NCBI GenBank assembly: GCA_016207985.1
Contig: JACQYX010000223.1
Location: 1 to 5,177, forward strand
Origin: Ignavibacteriales bacterium
GTDB taxonomy: Bacteria; Bacteroidota; Ignavibacteria; UBA10030; SZUA-254
Direction of reading: 5' to 3'
Length of the DNA: 5,177 nucleotides
Part shown: piece after piece, positions 1-5,031 of the stretch
Layout: the number at the start of each line of letters is the position of its first letter
How positions within the stretch are numbered: position 1 is the stretch's first letter
The notes under the pieces: model-generated
Seen by the model: only the letters and a program-made list of their open reading frames with translations
Database searches by the model: none
What the model was told of the DNA's origin: nothing
Position numbers and translations under genes: made by a program

Positions 1-1
1 C

Positions 2-541
2 GATGTTGTTGTTATCAACAAGGTAGAATCTGCAACGAGGGAAAACATTGACATCGTTCGGAAAAACATTCGTTCCGTCAATCCGAATGCAATCGTCATC
101 GAAGCTGCTTCACCCATCACCGCTGAAGATGAGAAACTGATTCGGGGTAAGCGTGTATTGGTTGTTGAAGATGGTCCGACACTCACACACGGTGAGATGG
201 CATACGGTGCAGGAATAATCGCAGCTCAAAAATACGGTGCATCGCAGATAATCGATCCGCGTCCATGGGTCGTCAATTCCATCGCAGAGACGTTTACGAA
301 ATATCCGAAGATCGGCACACTTCTTCCGGCAATGGGTTACGGTGGAAAGCAGGTCAAGGATCTTGAAACAACCATCAATAAAGTCGATTGCGATACGGTA
401 ATTATCGGAACACCGATCGATCTGCGACGAATCATTAAAATCAACAAACCGTCTGTACGTGTTAGATATGAGCTGGATGAGATTGCAAAACCCGACCTCA
501 ATGAAATCCTCATGAATTTTTTCAAGAAACATAAAGGTTAA
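2..541 (+). CDS. COG2403 GTPase, related to cyclic 2,3-diphosphoglycerate synthetase (3' part only)
   Basis: The reading frame is open from the left edge and gives the last 179 residues of a protein whose family is usually about 440-460 residues, so the N-terminal P-loop half lies outside the window. Visible features are an NKVE motif at visible residues 6-9, resembling the guanine-specificity NKxD motif, then a block starting VEDGPTLTHGEM, a DPRPW motif, a LLPAMGYG motif and IIGTPIDLRR followed by RVRYELDE. This order is typical of the COG2403 family, named after the archaeal cyclic 2,3-diphosphoglycerate synthetase. Most bacterial members have no tested function, and synthesis of that archaeal osmolyte is not implied here. 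The gene ends 6 nt before the ornithine carbamoyltransferase, so the two are almost certainly co-transcribed. I infer a role tied to carbamoyl phosphate or arginine metabolism from position only. Family assignment is fairly sure; substrate is unknown. Confidence 0.85.
   Translation, partial: DVVVINKVESATRENIDIVRKNIRSVNPNAIVIEAASPITAEDEKLIRGKRVLVVEDGPTLTHGEMAYGAGIIAAQKYGASQIIDPRPWVVNSIAETFTKYPKIGTLLPAMGYGGKQVKDLETTINKVDCDTVIIGTPIDLRRIIKINKPSVRVRYELDEIAKPDLNEILMNFFKKHKG
533..537 (+). promoter_or_regulatory. Weak ribosome binding site for the OTC gene
   Basis: AAAGG lies inside the last codons of the upstream GTPase gene, 10 nt before the ATG at 548. It is a short Shine-Dalgarno match with slightly long spacing, and it suggests translational coupling between the two genes. 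Confidence 0.4.
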
Positions 542-547
542 TCGCAC

Positions 548-1378
548 ATGAAGAAAGATTTTTTGAGCATCGCCGATTGGTCGTCTGATGAGTTGTTTGA
601 GCTGATCGACCTTTCAAAGAAAATAAAAAAAAATCCGGAAGATTATCGACGAGCACTCCATGGTAAGTCGGTTGCAACTATATTTGAGAAACAATCGCTA
701 CGGACACATGTGACTTTCGATGTTGGTATATTTCAGCTTGGTGCTCATCCTGTTTATCTAACACAAGCTGATATTAGCTTGGGGAAACGTGAATCGGTGT
801 ATGATACAGGAAAAAATCTCGAGCGTTGGGTCGATGGAATTGTTGTTCGTACATATGCTCATAAAACTTGTACCGATCTGGCAAAAGCAGTGAAGATTCC
901 CGTCATCAATGCGCTGACAGATTTCGAGCATCCCTGCCAGGCGCTTGGTGACTTTCTAACTGTTCATGAAAAAATGTGGAGCTTCAGCGGAAAGAAATTT
1001 GTCTTTGTAGGAGATGGCAATAATGTTTGCAATTCTCTTATGCTTTTTGGTTCAAAGGTCGGAATGAATTTTGTAGCTTGTACTCCAGAGGAGGCGGTGA
1101 AACAAGCCGATGTAATTTACACAGATGTGTGGGCAAGTATGGGACAGGAAGCAGAAAAAGAACAACGGATGAAAATTTTCAAATCTTATCAGGTGAACAA
1201 GAAATTATTTTATCTTGCAAAGTCGGATGCAATCTTTATGCACTGTCTGCCTGCTCATCGTGGTGAAGAAGTGACTGATGAAGTAATCGATTCGAAGAAC
1301 TCTGTAGTATTCGATGAGGCAGAAAATCGGCTGCATACACAGAAAGCAGTTATGCTAACTTTGATGAAGGAGAGATGA
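548..1378 (+). CDS. argF: Ornithine carbamoyltransferase with an internal ~30-residue deletion
   Basis: Transfers the carbamoyl group between carbamoyl phosphate and ornithine/citrulline (arginine synthesis, or the reverse in arginine catabolism); cytosolic, family trimeric. The 276 residues are shorter than the usual 300-315. The carbamoyl-phosphate domain has FEKQSLRTH at 46-54, with Leu where most members have the second residue of STRTR and His for the following Arg, then VRTYAH at 100-105 and HPCQ at 128-131. The ornithine domain has GDGNN at 155-159, DVWASMG at 193-199, HCLPAHRG at 232-239 and FDEAENR at 255-261. Between GMNFVACTP (172-180) and EEAVKQAD (181-188) the family normally has about 30 more residues (a helix and a beta strand of the Rossmann-like domain). 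Here the two flanks are joined in frame near 1085-1093. All recognised ligand motifs survive, but folding and activity are doubtful. The ATG at 548 fits the normal family N-terminus. The gene could be catabolic (arcB); position next to carbamate kinase permits either. Confidence 0.9.
   Translation: MKKDFLSIADWSSDELFELIDLSKKIKKNPEDYRRALHGKSVATIFEKQSLRTHVTFDVGIFQLGAHPVYLTQADISLGKRESVYDTGKNLERWVDGIVVRTYAHKTCTDLAKAVKIPVINALTDFEHPCQALGDFLTVHEKMWSFSGKKFVFVGDGNNVCNSLMLFGSKVGMNFVACTPEEAVKQADVIYTDVWASMGQEAEKEQRMKIFKSYQVNKKLFYLAKSDAIFMHCLPAHRGEEVTDEVIDSKNSVVFDEAENRLHTQKAVMLTLMKER
1367..1372 (+). promoter_or_regulatory. Shine-Dalgarno deciding a CTG start
   Basis: AAGGAG ends 7 nt before the CTG at 1380. 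In the kinase frame the only codons between the in-frame TGA at 1365-1367 and the first conserved kinase residues are AGG AGA GAT GAT CTG, so there is no ATG, GTG or TTG. The ATG at 1375-1377 overlaps the OTC stop as ATGA, but it is in a different frame and leads to non-kinase peptide. Confidence 0.65.
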
Positions 1379-1379
1379 T

Positions 1380-2261
1380 CTGCAGAACTCGGCTCTTATC
1401 GCCGTTGGCGGCAATTCACTCATTCGTGCCGGACAGAAAGGCACGATACCAGAGCAGTTTATTAATGCACAGACAACGGCAGAGAGTGTTGCTAAGCTTG
1501 CCCAGCGTGGTTTTCGTATCGTGATCACTCACGGCAACGGACCACAAGTAGGGGCGCAGCTTCTCCGCTCCGAAGCCGGCTCCTCACAAACATATTCCTT
1601 GCCACTCGATGTTTGTGTCGCGATGACACAGGGTGAGATTGGCTATATACTCCAAACATCGTTGCAATCAATTCTGAAAAATAAAAACATCCAGGCACCC
1701 GTAGCAGGTCTTGTTACTCAAGTTGTAGTCGATAAACATGATGAAGCATTTCTTCGGCCGACTAAGCCGATTGGACCGTTCTATTCGAGAGAAGCCGCCC
1801 ATCGAAAGAAAGAAGAACTTGGGTGGGATATTATAGAAGATGCAGCGCGCGGGTATCGCCGGGTTGTCCCTTCTCCCAAGCCGCTCGGCATCGTCGAGCT
1901 TGAGATTATCAAGGATTGCTTAGAAAAGGGAATCATTGTTATTGCTTCAGGGGGTGGCGGCATACCGGTCAGTATCGAAAATGGAAAGATTGTCGGCGTT
2001 GAAGCTGTTATCGATAAAGACCGAGCTTCTTCACTTCTTGCAAGCCAACTTGGGATCGAACGGTTTATAATTTCAACAGAAGTCGAACAGGTATTCTTTA
2101 ATTATAAAAAATCAAACCAGAAAGCTATTAAAAAAGCTTCTATCGATGAGATCAGACAATATCTCGAGGAGGGACATTTCTTAGAGGGAAGCATGAAACC
2201 GAAAATCGAAGCGGCGATTGATTTCCTTGAAAATGGCGGCATAGAAGTTCTTCTTGCTCGC
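1380..2261 (+). other. arcC: Carbamate kinase domain (arcC-like)
   Basis: This is the N-terminal amino-acid-kinase-fold part of the fusion. It is colinear with normal carbamate kinases from residue 5 through the GSMxPKIEAAI segment and the strand IEVLLA. Lys and Asp of VIDKD (210-214), typical active-site residues of the family, are present, as is the FLRPTKPIGPFY lid-region block at 124-135. The last strand and helix of the family (about 17-20 residues) are absent. These pack on the C-terminal lobe, so stability may be affected, though the active site itself is complete. Confidence 0.85.
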
Positions 2262-3086
2262 GGAGGTACGATGGATTATCATGATAAAATTATGGCTTCG
2301 CTGTTCTATGAACATTCAACACGAACTCGATTTTCTTTCGAGTCGGCTATGTACCGACTTGGCGGCAGTGTTCTCTCAACAGAACGGGCAAATACATTTT
2401 CGTCTGTTGCTGCCGGGGAAACACTCGAAGATACGATACGTGTCGTTGGTAATTATGCCGATGTGATCGTCTTGCGGCATAACGAGGTTGGCGGTGCACA
2501 GCGTGCCTCTGCAGTATCGAGTATCCCGATAATAAATGCAGGCGATGGAAAAGGCGGTCAGCATCCTACGCAAGCATTGTTAGATTTATATACGATTTAT
2601 AAAGGTGTTAAGACCATAGAAGGTGTGAAGGTTGCGTTAGTAGGTAATCTCACCGATGGAAGAACGGTTCGTTCTCTCGCCTATCTGCTCGGAAAATTCG
2701 AAAGGGTAAAATTATTTTTCATTGCACCGCGCTCATTCCAGATCAAACAAGATATTTTAGATTATCTGACCAAACATAATGTCTGGTTTACATTGGAAAG
2801 CGATCTAAAGAAAGTACTACCCGAAGTTGATGTCGTCTATAGCACTCGAATAGAACCTGAATTTCTTACACAAAGAGGAGAACGGCTTGAGACCATATCA
2901 CAATATTTCATCGACGATAATATATTGAAGCTATTGCCTTCTCATTCACTCGTTATGCATCCGCTGCCGAGACTTCACGAAATATCTCCATCGGTAGATT
3001 CTGATCCGCGGGCGGCTTATTTCAAGCAAACCCGTAATGGTGTACTCGTTCGGATGGCGTTATTAGCATCGGTACTCGGGAAATAG
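1380..3086 (+). CDS. Carbamate kinase-aspartate carbamoyltransferase fusion, truncated at the join
   Basis: This single 568-residue frame is read from a CTG start, since conserved kinase sequence begins at residue 5. Residues 1-293 are carbamate kinase (ATP + carbamate to and from ADP + carbamoyl phosphate): AVGGNSL at 8-14, THGNGPQVG at 50-58, SGGGGIPV at 190-197, VIDKD at 210-214 and GSMKPK at 270-275. Residues from about 298 are aspartate carbamoyltransferase (first committed step of pyrimidine synthesis): STRTR at 313-317, LRH at 365-367, GQHPTQ at 393-398, GRT at 427-429, TR at 489-490 and HPLPR at 527-531. The kinase lacks roughly its last 20 residues and the ATCase roughly its first 35-40, so the join is not a simple end-to-end fusion. 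The ATCase loop reads SSVAAGET, with Ala345 where E. coli Lys84 is expected. Separate arcC and pyrB genes fused by an in-frame deletion of about 180 nt is the simplest reading. Domain identities are sure; activity and the integrity of the join are not. Confidence 0.85.
   Translation: MQNSALIAVGGNSLIRAGQKGTIPEQFINAQTTAESVAKLAQRGFRIVITHGNGPQVGAQLLRSEAGSSQTYSLPLDVCVAMTQGEIGYILQTSLQSILKNKNIQAPVAGLVTQVVVDKHDEAFLRPTKPIGPFYSREAAHRKKEELGWDIIEDAARGYRRVVPSPKPLGIVELEIIKDCLEKGIIVIASGGGGIPVSIENGKIVGVEAVIDKDRASSLLASQLGIERFIISTEVEQVFFNYKKSNQKAIKKASIDEIRQYLEEGHFLEGSMKPKIEAAIDFLENGGIEVLLARGGTMDYHDKIMASLFYEHSTRTRFSFESAMYRLGGSVLSTERANTFSSVAAGETLEDTIRVVGNYADVIVLRHNEVGGAQRASAVSSIPIINAGDGKGGQHPTQALLDLYTIYKGVKTIEGVKVALVGNLTDGRTVRSLAYLLGKFERVKLFFIAPRSFQIKQDILDYLTKHNVWFTLESDLKKVLPEVDVVYSTRIEPEFLTQRGERLETISQYFIDDNILKLLPSHSLVMHPLPRLHEISPSVDSDPRAAYFKQTRNGVLVRMALLASVLGK
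2262..2273 (+). promoter_or_regulatory. Possible internal ribosome binding site and ATG at the fusion join
   Basis: GGAGGT at 2262-2267 is followed by ACG and an in-frame ATG at 2271-2273, exactly at the kinase/ATCase boundary. Spacing is short (3-4 nt) for a standard Shine-Dalgarno. If used, it would yield a separate N-terminally truncated ATCase from the same frame. It may also be a remnant of the original pyrB start region or a chance Gly-Gly encoding. Confidence 0.3.
2271..3086 (+). other. pyrB: Aspartate carbamoyltransferase catalytic domain (pyrB-like), N-terminus missing
   Basis: This is the C-terminal 271 residues of the fusion. The first alignable residues (KIMASLFYEHSTRTR) match about residue 40 of E. 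coli PyrB. Helix 1 and the following stretch of the carbamoyl-phosphate domain are therefore missing, while the rest is colinear to the C-terminus. Family residues for carbamoyl phosphate (STRT, Arg of LRH, HPTQ) and aspartate (Arg of GRT, Arg of TRI, HPLP) are seen. The Lys84 equivalent is Ala (codon GCC 2412-2414), and Glu492 sits where E. coli has Gln231. No regulatory-chain gene (pyrI) is in the window. ATG 2271 is a possible internal start preceded by GGAGGT. Confidence 0.8.
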
Positions 3087-3113
3087 TTCGATCCAATTTT
3101 ATTCTTCCTTCAA
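3087..3113. other. Short convergent intergenic gap
   Basis: 27 nt separate the stop of the kinase-ATCase gene from the stop of the opposing transporter gene. It is A/T-rich and contains no hairpin that I can see, so no intrinsic terminator is called here for either direction. Confidence 0.5.
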
Positions 3114-4352
3114 TTATTTTATTGTTGTGCGCGGTTCGTGTACCATGAGGACTAATAAAACAATCCCTAAAAAGGAAAATCCACATCCGATGATAAATAG
3201 GGTATGATAACTAAATAAATTACTTATCCACCCACCGAAAAGACCCGATAGATAAAATGATACAAGAACTGTATTCATCAATCCAATATATGTCGATCTT
3301 TGTTCGATAGGACTATATTCGAGGGCGAGGTTGTGTCGGGTCATTGCCTCTGAGCCGAGATTCATACCCATCAAGATGAATACAAAGTAAAATATTTCGA
3401 TTGCAGGGGAGACAAGAGCCAGAACACTCGCAAGTCCTAAGGCACTCGCTGAAGAAATCAGTGCGATTTTATTTCCATAATGGTCAGCTAAGAATCCATT
3501 CGCCAGAGCTCCCACCGCTAAGCCGATTACCATTATCAGTGAAAAATTTCCGACTGTACTTTCAGTTAAATGAAAGTGTTTCAAACCGTACACGGTAAAA
3601 AAGCTCAAAGGCATTACCGCGAGCGCTAAAGGCATGCAAGCCAGAAGAAATTTTTTATAAGGAATATTATATAACAAAACATTTTTTAACTGCTCGAAAT
3701 ATTGTTTCAATGGCTGGATATTCATTGTTCGACTCGGATATTCTTCCACCAGTCCGAATTGCAGAATTATAGAAATCGTTTGGAGCATAAAAGTTACCGA
3801 AATTGCAAGTGTATAACTGAGAGGGAATTCGAAGGATGAAATAAGCCAGGTAAGCAGGAATGCACCGAGGAATGCACCTCCACCGGCGAGTGATGTCCGT
3901 AAACCCGAAAGTCGTCCCCGCAAACCGACAGTCGTAAGCTTCGCATACATGTCGAACCAGAATGGAGTCGCCATACCTGTTAAAATCTGATACGCCCCGT
4001 AAAAAATAAAAAAGAACCATAGTGCAATTATCGGTTGATCCTTACCGAAAAGGAAAATGGTTAAGATAATCAATGGTAAAACTGATCGTTGATAAAGCCC
4101 CAAACGGATCGCCCAGGGTTTTTTCCATGTTTGGGTTTGTGCATAACGGGCGGCGAAAATTTGCGGGAGGTAGAGTCCTAACCATGTAATGACACCTATC
4201 GCACCAATCGAGATATTACCTCCACCTAATCGGGATACGAGAGCAGGAAGAACTATTTGTGCCGAAATAAATGACATGCCGGCAATAAACAGTGCACCCT
4301 CGAAGAGGTTAATTAGAAAATTGCGACGGTCATATCTTCCTGAAGTTTCCAT
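3114..4352 (-). CDS. Major facilitator superfamily transporter, 12 TM, substrate unknown
   Basis: A 412-residue integral membrane protein of typical MFS length. Hydrophobic segments can be placed near residues 13-40, 47-68, 85-102, 107-126, 152-173, 178-200, 234-256, 267-290, 295-313, 317-334, 355-376 and 382-404. A charged cytoplasmic loop at 202-233 fits the usual link between the two six-helix halves. GFLADHYGNKIAL at 286-298 resembles MFS motif A, here in the second half. A short basic N-terminus (residues 6-10) is consistent with a cytoplasmic start. I do not recognise a substrate family. The gene converges on the carbamoyl-phosphate operon with only 27 nt between stops, so it is a separate transcription unit. 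The ATG start has no Shine-Dalgarno in front; the leader is A/T-rich, with a promoter-like pair about 40-70 nt upstream. MFS membership is sure, function is not. Confidence 0.85.
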   Translation of the reverse strand: METSGRYDRRNFLINLFEGALFIAGMSFISAQIVLPALVSRLGGGNISIGAIGVITWLGLYLPQIFAARYAQTQTWKKPWAIRLGLYQRSVLPLIILTIFLFGKDQPIIALWFFFIFYGAYQILTGMATPFWFDMYAKLTTVGLRGRLSGLRTSLAGGGAFLGAFLLTWLISSFEFPLSYTLAISVTFMLQTISIILQFGLVEEYPSRTMNIQPLKQYFEQLKNVLLYNIPYKKFLLACMPLALAVMPLSFFTVYGLKHFHLTESTVGNFSLIMVIGLAVGALANGFLADHYGNKIALISSASALGLASVLALVSPAIEIFYFVFILMGMNLGSEAMTRHNLALEYSPIEQRSTYIGLMNTVLVSFYLSGLFGGWISNLFSYHTLFIIGCGFSFLGIVLLVLMVHEPRTTIK

Positions 4353-4392
4353 TACAGTCGATATAAAAAAAATTGAGATTCAAATCAACGAA

Positions 4393-4424
4393 CAAATATA
4401 CACAAAGGTTTTTTTCAAAACCAA
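4393..4424 (-). promoter_or_regulatory. Putative Bacteroidota-type promoter of the MFS gene
   Basis: On the minus strand TTG (plus 4422-4424) is followed after 21 nt by TATATTTG (plus 4393-4400). This matches the TAnnTTTG -7 element with an upstream TTG reported for Bacteroidota primary-sigma promoters. It lies 40 nt before the ATG, which leaves a leader of about 35 nt. Based on pattern only. Confidence 0.45.
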
Positions 4425-4462
4425 CGGATTGCAAACATAAACTCGATACTCTAATATCTAAA

Positions 4463-4491
4463 TTGACTTTGGATGATTGAAGCGGTATATT
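4463..4491 (+). promoter_or_regulatory. Putative promoter of the receiver-domain gene
   Basis: TTGACT (4463-4468), a 17-nt spacer and TATATT (4486-4491) match the sigma-70 type -35/-10 pair at 5 of 6 positions each. Read as a Bacteroidota-type promoter it is TTG-N20-TATATTTA, one base off TAnnTTTG. Transcription would start near 4498-4500, giving a leader of roughly 27 nt before the ATG at 4526. Confidence 0.6.
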
Positions 4492-4525
4492 TAATCTGAG
4501 TTGATACGAAGATGAAAATATTTTA

Positions 4526-4906
4526 ATGATGGTGAATAAGAAGAAGACTATATTGTTTCTCGAGGATGAAGATGAATTATTAGCGACTTTAAGTACTTTA
4601 CTTCGTGATCAGGGGTATAATGTTCTTGAAATTGTCAGTGCTGAAGATGCATTAAAAAAGTTAAATGAAGCAACACCCGATCTTATAATTGCAGATATCA
4701 AATTACCGGGTATCGATGGCTTTGATTTCTTCGATGCCGTTCGGAAAATTGAAAAGTATCGAAAAATTCCCTTTGTTTACTTGACTGCCTTCAATAATTT
4801 ACAAGCAGCCATGAGAGCAAAAGCGGAGGGTGCTGCGGATTATATAACAAAACCGTTTGAATTGGAATACTTGATAGTTCGCATTAGAGAGTTACTCCCA
4901 CCCTAA
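4526..4906 (+). CDS. Stand-alone response-regulator receiver (CheY-like) protein
   Basis: 126 residues forming a single receiver domain with no output domain. The acidic pocket is FLEDED at 11-16 (Glu13, Asp14). The phosphoacceptor is Asp57 in IIADIKLPGIDG. The switch Thr is Thr87 in YLTAF, and the conserved Lys is Lys109 in TKPFE. All residues needed for phosphorylation are present. Partners are unknown: no histidine kinase is in the window, so it is likely an orphan or a phosphorelay/protein-interaction regulator. ATG codons at 4526 and 4529 are both possible starts; there is no clear Shine-Dalgarno, as is common in Bacteroidota-like genomes. It is transcribed divergently from the MFS gene, but nothing in the sequence links their functions. 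Domain call is sure; pathway unknown. Confidence 0.92.
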   Translation: MMVNKKKTILFLEDEDELLATLSTLLRDQGYNVLEIVSAEDALKKLNEATPDLIIADIKLPGIDGFDFFDAVRKIEKYRKIPFVYLTAFNNLQAAMRAKAEGAADYITKPFELEYLIVRIRELLPP

Positions 4907-5031
4907 ATTCAGGTGAGTGCGATTTCTTTACTCTTGCTTCGTTATCCCTTTCATCCAGTGATAGTCGTCACCATTCATTACTCTTAAATGGACTATGTTG
5001 AAGGAAAAATAGAAAGGGGTTTATATTTGAT
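4907..5031. other. 125-nt intergenic stretch
   Basis: Separates the receiver gene from the small membrane protein. It contains GTGA TAGTCG TCAC (4 bp stem near 4959-4972), which is too short to call a terminator, and a promoter-like TTG / TATATTTG pair at its right end. Confidence 0.4.
4998..5029 (+). promoter_or_regulatory. Putative Bacteroidota-type promoter abutting the membrane-protein start
   Basis: TTG (4998-5000), 21 nt, TATATTTG (5022-5029) has the same geometry and -7 sequence as the pair in front of the MFS gene. It ends only 2 nt before the ATG at 5032, so a transcript from it would start at or just after that codon. That makes it either a leaderless arrangement or a coincidence in A/T-rich DNA. 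Confidence 0.25.

Noticed and set aside
110..547. 145-codon open frame on the minus strand
   Set aside because: Antisense to the GTPase gene, which has strong family motifs; the translated product is Cys-rich and resembles nothing I know.
625..633. Run of nine A in the OTC gene as a frameshift or slippage site
   Set aside because: The frame on both sides matches the normal OTC N-terminus, so no slip is needed to explain the protein.
1375..1377. ATG overlapping the OTC stop (ATGA) as the kinase start
   Set aside because: It is in a different frame from the kinase; the peptide has no kinase motifs and stops soon. It would need a frameshift.
1521..1523. First ATG-type start for the kinase frame
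   Set aside because: Leaves out 47 residues that clearly belong to carbamate kinase, including AVGGN and the following basic segment.
3667..4020. 117-codon frame on the minus strand inside the transporter gene
   Set aside because: Alternate-frame shadow of the MFS gene, which has 12 consistent membrane segments.
4189..4440. 83-codon plus-strand frame across the transporter start
   Set aside because: Antisense to the MFS N-terminus and its promoter region; no ribosome site and no recognisable domain.
4959..4972. GTGA/TCAC inverted repeat after the receiver gene as a terminator
   Set aside because: Only a 4 bp stem and no T-run directly after it.
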